Source of the DNA: Hyperoodon ampullatus
Taxonomy: Eukaryota > Chordata > Mammalia > Artiodactyla > Ziphiidae
NCBI GenBank assembly: GCA_949752795.1
Contig: OX457062.1
Location: 90,633,777 to 90,697,776, forward strand
Length of the DNA stretch: 64,000 nt
Direction of reading: 5' to 3'
Positions 35,401 to 45,400 of the stretch are shown here, in pieces. Position 1 is the stretch's first letter, and each line of letters opens with the position of its first letter. A model generated the notes under the pieces. That model saw only the letters and a program-made list of their open reading frames with translations. It was not told the origin of the DNA and searched no databases. Both the position numbers and the translations under genes were made by a program.

Positions 35401-37991
35401 GGTATAATTCTGCCAGGAGATATATAATATCTGGTTGTTTCTCTTTATACAATTTTTATGGGCCCATTGATGATGACTGCTTAGGTCATTTCTTTAGGGT
35501 TGCAAAATGGCAATGTTCTAATTTGATCATTACTTCTTTATTTCTGGAGGACTCAATAAAAAATACTTTCCCTGTTTGGTTACCCTGAAATACAGTTCTT
35601 ACATAAAAGGCAGGTTAAAGGTATGATTCTTTTCCTTTATTTACCAGTTTTCAGATTAATCAGTTGGTTCCTTAGGATCCTCTCAATGAGATTTCTTGTT
35701 TTTTTTTTTTAGTAAATAATTATGAACTAATGAATATTTAACAAATTGAATGAATTTCAATCCACTGCATTTATTAATCTTCTTGATGCTCTAATTGTCC
35801 AAAATTGGCCAGTAGGAGCTTATCCAGGTGCTCAGATGTTCCTGAGTCCTTTGGAAACAACTCATAATCTTTGATAGTTTTCTTATTTTCTGGTATGGCA
35901 AGGTGTTGAGGCTCATCTTGTATATTTCCTGCCCAGTTTATGGGATTGGTTAGTTCTCCAAGAAGCTCTGGTTCCTGGAAGATGGTAGCTGGAGGCCAAA
36001 GTCTAGGGACTAGGTGCTCACTGGTACTGGGTTGGTCATTGTTTTGAGGCCTTTAAAAAATACAGAGAGCTAGAAAATATACTTTCACTTTTCAAAGAGA
36101 AAATATATCATGAAGTCTGATGATATTTTTCAATTCAAATTTAGAATGATGGGATTTTATTAACTTCTTTCATTTTTATATTTGTATGTCATTTTTCTTA
36201 CACTAAAAATCCTATTCCTAATAACAGTAGGATAGTTACTTATTTGCTATGTTCTACAATATATAAAAAATTACAGAAAAACTGCACTATAATATTATTA
36301 AATGTTATTATTTTCAGTGATAACTGAAAACAATTTAAGATTTTTTTTTAAAACTTCATTTTGTTTTTAGGCTATATCCACCAGGAATGCACAAAGTACT
36401 GTGTTATAAAGTCTCTTGAAATAATTCTTTTTTGTGCGGTTATGTTACCCATTTAATACTAGTTAGGTTCATTTGTTTCACTTTGCTTCTAAATTTAGAA
36501 ATTGCTTAACAATTTAAAATTTTAATTCTATTTTATAACTATGTGAAACATATATGATTTTGAATTTAAGATGTATTCAGACAAGTCTAGCTTCTATCCT
36601 GTTCCCTCTGCTCTCTGTTCCTTCTTCTGCTAGAGGTGAATGTTTTTTTGCTTTTTTTTTTTAGAGGTAAATGTTAATTTTTTAAAGATTTATTCTTCTA
36701 TTTAAAAAATATAAATGAACGGTTATGTATTCATATCAACACCTCTTTGTTAGATAATTGGTAGTATACTAAAAACATTTTTTTCCACCTTACTTTTTTC
36801 ACTTAATATATCTTGAGGGTCACTGCATAACATCATAGAGATCTTCCTTGTTCCATTTTTGTTTGTTTGTTTACAGCTATACATTAATCAGTAGTGTAGA
36901 TGTACTCAAGTTATTCAAAAAATCCTCTATGATGAATATTTGGGTTGCTTCCTCAAGTAACAATAAATTGTAAAATGATTAAAAATGGAATGTTTATTTG
37001 CTTGTGACTATTTCTAGTCACCTTTACTACTCTGTTGGAATACTGTAATCAAAAGTAATGATGACAGCTTAAACAAAATGGTTGTTATAGTCAAGGTTTT
37101 TAATAGAAACTTATAGCTGTAATAATTCTCATTTTGACCAGTGGGTCAGGTCTTGATTGTCATGAACCTTCAAGGCTGGGAATTTGGAAATTTTATTTAT
37201 GGAAGTGAAGAAACTCTGCTTTGGCTCTCACCCAAAGAGTCACTGTTGGCAGGAATCTTAGTCTCTGGACAGGATGGGACCTTGGAAATATAGAAAAAGA
37301 ATATAAATTACCTTCCCAAGCTGGAAGTTCACTTTTCAAAGCAGTTTTTCTCTGTACCTTTATTGAGGAACAGTTTCATATACCCCTGTGAATACCAACT
37401 TATTGAATCTAAGGAGTATAGAATTATTTTTTTACAACACTTAATAATACTTTCAAGTAAAAAGAGTCAAAATGTAAAGAAAACCATAAACTCTCCTCCC
37501 AGGAAGAATAGACAGTCAACCGCCTGTGAGGCATAGGAACAGCATGCTGGAAAACAGACAGCTAGAGTGGGTGCTCTCCTGAGGTCCCCTTCCACCCCAC
37601 GTGTCCCTGAGAAATACAAAGAAGAAGGTCTGAGTGATAAACAGTAATCTTCAATAATGTGAATTAAGAGAGCCTGTCAAAAAGGCACATGCTGTTTCAA
37701 ATAGCAAGAACTGTTAGTTGAAGATACCTGCCCCATAAAGGCTTTCTGTGGAATAGAAATGGTCTTAAGCAGGTCTCACCATAATCAAATGCTTAGTCTC
37801 TTATTTTTTTAAAAATTCCGATTTTAAAAAAGCTTACTCTCTCTTTTCTCTAGAAGATTATCAAAATATGCTGCTGCAAAAGCTGGTATATTGTCTGGTT
37901 GCTCCCTCAGAATCTCGCGTGTGAGCCCTTCAAGAAGATTCCGAAATCCTTGTGGAATTCGGTAGTGGGTGCTGGAGAATGGAATCGACAT
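29308..37991 (-). CDS. SPA17: SPA17, sperm autoantigenic protein 17 (complete coding sequence, 4 coding exons)
   Basis: Coding exons on the minus strand are 37991-37838, 34255-34185, 32389-32315 and 29442-29308. They join in frame with GT/AG introns to 435 nt, or 144 residues plus stop. Residues about 12-43 form the RIIa-like dimerisation/docking (R2D2) domain (RIPQGF at 12-17, then EGLTREIL). An acidic linker follows. An IQ motif (IQAAFRGHLAR, 118-128) is the calmodulin-binding site near the C terminus. In known mammals SPA17 is a sperm fibrous-sheath and ciliary protein that binds AKAPs and calmodulin. Human SPA17 is 151 residues; this one is 7 shorter, the difference falling in the acidic linker. 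It is divergent from SIAE and shares its CpG island. An antisense-oriented L1 3' end lies in its last intron. All splice junctions were read directly and no frame-disrupting lesion is present. Confidence 0.95.
29930..30450 (-). repeat. Old L1-like LINE fragment, antisense
   Basis: AT-rich text with TAAGTGTACAGGTCAATAG, AATACCACTGGTAGTGAAAG and CTCCTACTAATGGACCTTTG blocks typical of antisense L1M 3' sequence, within the SPA17 last intron. Confidence 0.5.
31396..32011 (+). mobile_element. Truncated L1 3' end in the SPA17 last intron
   Basis: Sense L1 text: CAATGTTCACTGCAGCACTA, GGAATATTGCTCAGCCATAA, then 3' UTR with GAACCTGCTGTATAGCACAG and an ending near CAATAAAAAAATTTTAAAG. An exact 14-bp duplication AAGACTGAGGCTGT flanks it (31382-31395 and 32012-32025). 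The 128-codon ORF at 31440-31826 is a remnant of ORF2. It lies antisense to SPA17 and belongs to the same subfamily as the L1 at 18738-19435. Confidence 0.95.
32315..32389 (-). CDS. SPA17: SPA17 third coding exon (acidic/lysine-rich linker)
   Basis: 75 nt, residues 76-100, in frame at both ends. Begins EQEPLEKCEPGKEK. Acceptor CTCTCCTCTCTAG, donor GTAAGT. This linker is the least conserved part of the protein and the region where the predicted protein is shorter than human SPA17. Confidence 0.92.
34185..34255 (-). CDS. SPA17: SPA17 second coding exon
   Basis: 71 nt, residues 52-75. Encodes TNFDPAEWGTKVDDRFYNNH followed by AFK, the highly conserved segment after the R2D2 domain. The first codon (K) is split with the previous exon. 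Donor GTATAG, acceptor TTATTTAG. Confidence 0.94.
34740..35600 (-). repeat. Old L1 (L1M-type) 3' region, antisense, in SPA17 intron
   Basis: Blocks such as GAGCACATTACTCAGATTC, CCAAATTTCTCCCATTGTC, TTTGGAGTTTTCCACAG, TGTAGATTGCTAGTTAGATC and AGAATACTTCATAAGTAG follow the usual order of an antisense old L1 3' UTR. Heavily mutated. Confidence 0.6.
35601..37837. other. SPA17 intron, AT-rich, no exon recognised
   Basis: AT-rich intron text with decayed L1-like blocks around 36700-36960 (CACCTCTTTGTTAGATAATT, GATGAATATTTGGGTTGC). No alternative coding exon was recognised. Confidence 0.4.
37838..37991 (-). CDS. SPA17: SPA17 first coding exon (R2D2 domain)
   Basis: Starts with ATG at 37991-37989 in context GGAGATGT and encodes MSIPFSSTHYRIPQGF and the rest of the R2D2 domain to KRE (51 codons plus one base). 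Donor GTAAGC. The start is chosen because the sequence matches the known SPA17 N terminus exactly in length and order. A short 5' leader continues upstream to one of three AG acceptors (exon start at 38018, 38009 or 38005). Confidence 0.95.
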
Positions 37992-39124
37992 CTCCTTGGG
38001 AAGAACTGCCTATTGTACCTAGAGATTCATTAAAGAATACTGTCTTTAAATTTGTCTGATTTTACTTATATAATCACAACTATGACAACAAATTACTTCT
38101 GAGACTCCAAATTTCTGGACTTCAATCCTTTTTTTCCCCAACACAGCCCAAGTCCATCCATTTCTTCCAAAGAGTTTTGAATTTTTCCATTATTAGAATA
38201 TTAAAAATATTTAATAGGTGAAATTACTTTTTAAAAATTACAAAAATCAGAGATTTTCACTGTAATACAAAGTACTTTTTCCTCTCCCTCCCTCTTTGTC
38301 TTTAAAATGGCAATTTTTCCTATCCCACAGGAATTTAGAGAGAATGATTGTTAAAAATTCATCTTAAATTGCCGAAAAGACCCTGTTTAAGGTCTAAAAT
38401 TAAAAAAAGAGAGAAAAAAACCTAGTCCTTGTTATAGAAATTAATTTGTCGAGTGAATAAGTTTCACACTTAGTCGTTCCCTTAGCTTCCACTTCTGAAG
38501 CATGACCTACAATGCCTCTTTGAAGCATCTATATACTCTGGAAGGGGCAGTGGGGGCAGAGCGGCTGGGGGCAAGGTCATGATTCTGCAGTTCCAGCCTG
38601 CAAAGTTTGGGGATGCTTACATTTTCTGGTTTTGTCTCGACCCGGTCTTCTCTTCCTGTCTTGGAATACAAGGGTCAGATAAGGATAGCTGCTAAGCAGC
38701 GGGTTGGGCTACTGAGTCTGCAAACAACACTCAGGGACCTGGCCTGTTTGTGAGAGTGTCAATGCCGAATAAGGCCGGAAGCCGTGGTAGGGGTCTAGGT
38801 GGGGGACTAGTCGGTTTAATGAGGCCGAATCTATAGAGTTTTTCCTTCCTTTTTTGAGGGAACAGGGAATGAGGCATTGAGTCATTCTAGGGTTGTGAAA
38901 AGGAAAAGACTCTGAACTAACGTGGGGAGTGGAGGGCGGTCGGAGGGGGAACACAGGTCTAGTCGGGGGCGGCACGGCGAGGATCTGGGATTTCGGACTT
39001 GCTGCTTGGCTCCCAGTCTGCCGAAGGCTTCCCGAAATGCGGCGGGGATCCTGAGAGAATATGAGAGGCGAAGGGAAAAGGCGAGGCCTCGATTTCGGAA
39101 AGGAAATGGGGTAAACCGCCTCAC

Positions 39125-39300
39125 CTCTTAGGTCTCTCAGAGCTGGAGCCGATGGTTCAGGTTGTGTCTTCTTGTTGCCGGGAAACCGTGTTTTGTTGTT
39201 TTTTTTCCATTCAACTACGGCGGCCGAGGAGAGGCACGAGCCCTCCCGAAGGCCGCGGACAGCTTCGCGGACTGAAGGGCCTGGGAAGGGCGGAGTCAGG
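39125..39300 (-). other. SPA17: Inferred SPA17 5' untranslated first exon
   Basis: On the minus strand, CTAAGAG|GTGAGG at 39125/39124 is a strong splice donor at the proper side of the CpG island. It would join the leader of the first coding exon near 38009. The transcription start is not determined; the upstream end given is a guess within the island. Splicing from here puts long upstream frames out of phase with the SPA17 ATG. Confidence 0.5.
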
Positions 39301-39342
39301 CCTTTTCCGCCTTGAGCAGGCCCCGCCCCCACGGCCCCGTCC

Positions 39343-39393
39343 ATGATGGCGGCCCCGTCCCTGACGGCGTCCCCGCCCCGAGGCCTGCGCTAG
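39343..39393 (+). CDS. Possible 16-codon upstream ORF in the SIAE leader
   Basis: ATGATGGCGGCC opens a frame that stops at TAG 39391-39393, 20 nt before the SIAE ATG. The second ATG (39346) has a G at +4. It matters only if transcription starts left of 39343. The same bases form a YY1 core, which often lies at or just after start sites, so the element may be purely transcriptional. Confidence 0.3.
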   Translation: MMAAPSLTASPPRGLR

Positions 39394-39413
39394 GGTGAGG
39401 GCTCCTCACAAAC

Positions 39414-39480
39414 ATGGTCGCGCCGGGATTTCTGTTTGGGCTCGTGCTGCCGTTACTCCTGCGGGCCGACGCAAGTGCAG
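39414..39480 (+). CDS. SIAE: SIAE exon 1 (signal peptide)
   Basis: Starts ATGGTCGCGCCGGG and encodes [20 protein letters not shown] followed by SA and one extra base. Donor G|GTGAGG. The ATG (context ACAAACATGG) is chosen because it begins the conserved MVAPG signal peptide; G at +4 and A at -3 make a good initiation context. Confidence 0.95.
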
Positions 39481-42400
39481 GTGAGGCGGCCGGGCTCGGC
39501 CCGACCCCTGCCCGTCCGTCAGCCTGCGCGGGCTCCGAGATCCCGCGTCCTCCGCAGGACCGCCCCCCCGCGCCCTTCTCTCTAGCTCCGGGAAGGAACC
39601 CCGGGTAGGAGCCGGGTTCCACCACCCAGGCCTCTGTTGCGGGTGTCCGCTGGGCAGGGGCCCCGGCATGTCCGCTTCCTCCACTCCCTTCCACCGCCCC
39701 TATGATGCAGCATGTGGGGCAGCGGGAGAGTTGGGTTTATCTAAGGAGGGGAGGCCCAAATGTGCCCAGACCGAGGCCCTCAGTGTCTGAATAATTGCAG
39801 GGGAGCTCGAAGGGGAGGGGGCGAAGCTAGTTAGATAATATTTGGAAACTGGTGACTGAGTCATCCAAAACATTTCAGTGCTGCCCCCTCAGTGGTGCCC
39901 CTGGGGAGGGTTTGCTTCAGGCTGGGTTGCTTGGGGGAATTAAATTTTCCTAGTTTAAGTGGTGATTAGGGCTAAGACATACAACCCCCTCACTAGCTCA
40001 GAGTATGGAAGACTCATCTTTGATTCCTGCTGCAGCTCGCAGACACTGGTGGTGGGATAATATGCATGGCATTGGGGAGGAGGATGACCCACTTTGACTA
40101 TTGTCCAGCTCATATCGTGTCATTTGAATACCCCAGACTGGATGCTGGGTCACAGAAAAGAAATGAAAGTTGAGGTGGGAGAACAGAGTGCAGAAAAATG
40201 ACTGCACTACCTAAGAACCTGCAAAGTACCCAGATGCAGACAAACTGCAGCCCCTAAGTGGTTTTTCAGCGTTTAACAAAAGTGTAAACTAGCAGCACTT
40301 TATATCATTTCCTGACTCATCCCCACTTAGTGACCTTTGAGTCCAGTATATGAGGTGGGGAGAAGGGAAAGAGGAGAATAGGGCCCTTATTCTATTAATT
40401 TTTTTGTTAAAGGCTGTTAACTTTAACATCACTATTTTATCTTTGCCTTTGGGTCATACTGTTACATCACCTTCATTAACAATGACTTTATTTTTTAATT
40501 TATTAATGCTCTAAATTTTCTTCCCTTATTTGGTTGCATATCCTGACTTCTTTCCTTCAAATCATTCCCCCTGTGCTCATGTTTATCACGTAATAGTTGA
40601 AATGTGCAAACATGTATGTAGCAATGATAAAATGAACACCCAGAGGCGCTTCACCCAACTTAAGAACTAGAACGTTGCCAGTTTTATTGAGATTCCATGG
40701 GTATTCCTCCCTAGTGCATCCACCAGTTCCTCACCAGAGGTAACCACTGTCCTAATTTTGTCAGTCTACTTTTAACTTCCCAAAACACTAATTCCTGTTT
40801 TTCTACTCCAACACCCAAAGAAAACATTGAAGACCTAAAAAAAAAAAAATCAAATGTTGTGTCTTTTATTTGAAAAAAACAATTACCAGGCCCACCTCAT
40901 TTCTTGTTCTCCTGTTTGGTCCATTGCTCAATTCCTTGGTAATGTTCCACTGTCTATTCTTATCAGCTTGGAATGTGAGCTTTATAAGAACAGGGAATAT
41001 GACTTGTCTTTGATTTACCACCAGTATCTAACTGTGGCACAGTGGAAATTGCAGTGACTTTGGAATCAGGTGGCTTGATTTCTTGTCCTGTCTTAAACTA
41101 CCTATGTGATTTGAGGCCAAAGAAGTTTAACATCTGTACTGTGTTTAGCTTTCTGCCTGACACAGTTACTCTTCCCAGGAGAATGTAAGCTCCCTGCTGG
41201 CAAGGATTTTTGCCTGCTTTTTTTTTTTCTTTCTTTCCCTGTTACATCCTCAATGCTTAAAATCGTGCCTGGCACACAGTAGGCATCTTTAAGTATTTGT
41301 TGAATGAATTAATGTGCAAACTATTTAAAAAAATTACCTAATCTACTTGGGTCTCAGTTTGTTGATCAGTAAATAACGTGATTATACCCCAGGGTGTAAA
41401 AGATTCTTTCCACCGCTAAAATTCTTTAACTCAGAATAGGGCCATGCACAAAGAGGTTCAGTGAATGTGTGTTGTCGAAAACAGAGTGACTGGGAAAAGT
41501 ATTTTCCCCAACATTTGAGAAGGTGGCTGCACACCTCCAGAGCCCCTTATTCGCCTGGGCTCATGCCTGCGGCAGCCAGTTTTCTTCAATCCCTTCCTCA
41601 CCCCATGCTCTTTCTGCTCAGCTCTTAGGCCTTTGGTTTTCAGGTTTTGTTCCATATAAAACACTTACCCAAGACAAGGCCTTCCCACACATGCGCCTCT
41701 TCCCTTCCCTCCAACGTGCTTATGCAATTCTGGGCTGTTGTAGTCTCTTCTTATAGCGTTTTGCTCCTGGTAGCTGTGCATCTCCAGCCCAGTGGGTCTT
41801 CTGGATGATCTTTGATTGTCATGTAGGTTTTATGATGGAACAAACTCCTAAGAGAGAGCTGAGGATGTCTAGGGACTGGGTTGTTATTCGAAGTGCAGGA
41901 AAAATAGGCCACCAAGTCTGTGTAGGAGACCCCATTAGCTGTGCTGCCCTGTTAAGTATAGCCTAAGGGGCTGTCATCATTGTAGCTTCCAGGGGGGAAA
42001 ATGTCAACTTTGTTAGTTCTGATTCTCTTTCCTGCCAATCATTTTTGTTTAAAACCCTTTTTAAAAATCTTTTTTGTTAATTATTTTCTTCTAGGGAGTT
42101 TTGTCTGTTTTGTTCAGACAAATTGGGATGTAACTTAAAAAAGTTTTTTTTCCCCCTTACGAAGTTTTGATGAGGAACCCACTGAGATAATTTGGATAGA
42201 TGCTTGTTATTAATAAAATACTTCGATATAGGCTGGATGTTAAAAATAGGAATGATATCGTTAAAGTGAATTCTTATTCAGTCTTGTTAGTGACTGTCTA
42301 GAATAGAATCCACGGTTTCAAGTGCTCGTTCTCTTTTTGTATAATTTAGCTTGTGAAATGGGCGAATTGCAACAAAAGACCTTTTGTTCAGACACTTTGA

Positions 42401-45400
42401 CCTTCTGTCTCTCACTGACGTTATTTTTTGCATCTTAATTTATCTGAATTTACCTTAGAAGGAAGCAGACTTGTTGCAGATATTCATAAATGTTTATTTA
42501 GAATTTTCAGTGGGTTGTCAAAAAACACGATACGGAGAATTATTGAGGGAAATTGACACTGAGAGGATGGAAAAGGGGAGATAGAGTGGGGAAAAAGTTT
42601 AGAAAAGGCTGTGTTGAAGAGAGGCAGCCTTCTTTATTCCCAGCTATGAGGAGCGGGAGTGGTAATGGGAAGGAGGGAAAGGAAGTGGTTTATTTTTCTC
42701 ATAAATACCATCTGTGAGGTGCATAAAAAGAGCATTTTGGTGATTTTGGGAGGAGGGAGTCAAGCGTTTGGGCCAAGACTGAGAGCAAAGGAAGATGAAG
42801 AGCTTTGAAGGGGAGGAGGCTTGTGGTAAATGGGTTGCCCTAGGCTTTTTGAGTTTTCCTTATTGGTCATCTTGTACTGTGATGCATATTGCTGGAAACT
42901 GTTCTTGTTATGTTGCTTAGCTAATTAGGAGGAATAAGCTCTCATTTTAGAAAATTAAAAGGACTGGTTATCTTCAAATTCTCATGTATTAAGACTGTAT
43001 GTTCCTTGCCATTTAACCAGATTCAATCTGGTGATGAATCTCTCCAACGATGCTCTCCTAAGTGTTTGCTAAATTTTTTAGATGTTGGTTTTCGCTTTGC
43101 CTCCTACATCGATAATTACATGGTGCTGCAGAAGGAGCCTGCAGGGGCAGTGATTTGGGGCTATGGAGTATCCGGAGCCACAGTGACAGTGACTCTGTCC
43201 CGAGATCAGGAAACCATCATGAAGAAAGTGACCAGTGTGAAAGGTAAGACAGGCCATCCTCCGCTCAGCTTTTGTCTTCTTCTGCCACCTGCTGGATGAT
43301 CTGAAAATGAATGCTAATAGTCTAGCTCAGGTTATCCATCCATCATCCATCGATCCATCGATCCATCCATCCATAAAAGTTCTCTGAGTATTTACCATGT
43401 ACACTGAGGATGCAAAGAAAAATAAGACCAAGTCAAAGTCCCTGTCCTCAAGGAGCTCATGGAATAATGGGAATAGACACCAAGCCATGTAGTGCAGTGT
43501 GATAGGTGCTCTGGTGGAGGTGGATATGGGGTATCATGGGATACAGAAGAGAAACATCTAACTCAGATTGAATGGTAAGGGAAGGTTTCCACTGAAGGTG
43601 ACATTTGAACTGAATCATATATAAAAGAGAGGTAGTATTGAGGAGGGGTTAAGAACCTAGGCTCTGGAACTCACCATCCCCATTCAGACCCTGACTGTCG
43701 CTTAATGGCTATATAACCTTGGACATGTAATTTAACATCTCTGTGTCACAATTTCTTTATTTGTATAGCAGTGATAATATTTAGGATTATTGTGAGGGTT
43801 AAATGAATTAACATATCTAACGTGCTTAAAACGGTGCCTGGCACACAAAAAGTACTGAAGAAGGGTTAGCTGTTGTTAGTTTTGTTACTATTATTATTAT
43901 AATATTTAGTCAGTCACTCAAATATTTACTGAGTGCCTACTAAGTGCCAGATACCGTGCCAGGTACTGATTATGCAGTGATGAGCAAAACAGATGTGGTC
44001 TCTCCCCTAATGAAGCTTATGGACTTGAGGAGAGACAGAAAAATAAGAAGCAATTACAGTTAAGTGTAGTAAGTGCCACAGTTGGGAAGTATAGAGTGCT
44101 ATGGGAGTGCTTAAGAGGGAAAATTAACTTAGTCTAAGGCTTATTTTGAAAGGTGAGCAGGGCGAGCCAGGTAGAGGGAATAGCCTGGGCAAAGGCATGG
44201 AGGCGTGAGTGAGCCTGGGTCACTGGAGGAATGACAGGCAGGTTGGTTTGTCTGGACCACTGGGGTGTGTGACCGGTGGTGGATGGCAGGCAGGAGATAA
44301 GGTTGGAAACGTAGGGAGGCTAGTTTGTCGTTGCTATGGAGCATACACCGTACTTTGGATAGATGGATTTTAAGCAGCAAAATAACACTGTCCAATCTGT
44401 GTTTTAGAAAGATTACTCTGGCACCACTGTGGAAGAAGGATAGGAGATGCATGAAACTAGAGGCGGTGGGACCTGTTAGCAGGCTGTTATGATATTTAGG
44501 CAATAGACATTGAAGGCTTGACCCCAAATAGTGGCTAATTCTCAAATAGGTGAGAATTAGCAATTAGCAGGCTTCACCGAGCAGAGACGTCCTAAAAGGA
44601 GTCTCTGTCTAGAAGAGATAAAGATGTAAAAAAAAAAAAAAAAAAAAAAGAGAGAGAGAGAGAGATGTATAAGAGAGCGTGGGGAGGAGTTCAGAGTTAC
44701 TGGATGCAGGAAGGTGTGTTCAGGGCTGGGTCAAGTGGAGACCTGGTTGTGTCTTAGTTAGAGGTAACTAGGGAGCTATGGGATGTTGAGGTGAGAGTCA
44801 GGTGAGGAGGTTTCTCTGGGGGGGTGGAGTTAATGTGGAGGCTGGTGGTTTGACAGGGACTTGAATATATATGTGACAGCGAAGCTTGTGGAAATTTTAT
44901 TGGCCCCTGAAAACAAGGATTACCTGATTCGTTTTGTCAATATACGGGACTGATACCCAATCCAGAGCGATCCAGATGCTGGTGCAGACTTTTAATAATT
45001 CATTTCCATTCAGCAAACATTAAGAACTACTAAGTACCAGGCATAGATGCAAGGTAAGTGCTTCTAGTTCTTGGGTTTTAAGACTTTTTAAGGTAAGAAG
45101 CTTATTGGGTGAAATGCAGAGACCTGAAAGGGAAACTTAAGCTGATTGAGAAGTTGTTCTCTGTTAGATTTAAATGCTATTGGCGACTTGTAGGATGCAC
45201 CGAAAATGAAGAATTCAGGAGACTAGCAGTGCTTTCTTTTTGTGTTGTGTCTATCTCAGAAATGAGCAGTACGGAGTACAGATAGTGGTACTCTCAGTAA
45301 AAAGACATTGATTTAGAGATCTAAATAATTGATGTAATTGTTTAAAAACAATAAATAGGATTTCCTTAGTGCTAAAAAATAGCATTACCAGTAAATATTT

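Larger units (their letters stand above)
38930..39620. promoter_or_regulatory. CpG island, bidirectional SPA17/SIAE promoter
   Basis: GC and CpG density rise sharply and span the SIAE start codon and the presumed SPA17 first exon. It contains GC boxes (CCCCGCCCCC near 39321, CCCCGCCCCG near 39371), a YY1-type ATGATGGCGG (39343-39352) and a CGGCGGCCG block near 39220. There is no TATA box near either gene. The arrangement implies a shared, TATA-less housekeeping-type promoter, although SPA17 is strongly testis-expressed in known mammals. Confidence 0.8.

Noticed and set aside
38709..39344. Minus-strand ORF of 211 codons across the CpG island
   Set aside because: It starts far upstream of SPA17, has GC-driven composition and no recognised domain. 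The strong donor at 39125 interrupts it and would join SPA17 out of frame.
43325..43376. CRISPR-like short regular repeats
   Set aside because: Tetranucleotide microsatellite with no spacers, in a mammalian intron.
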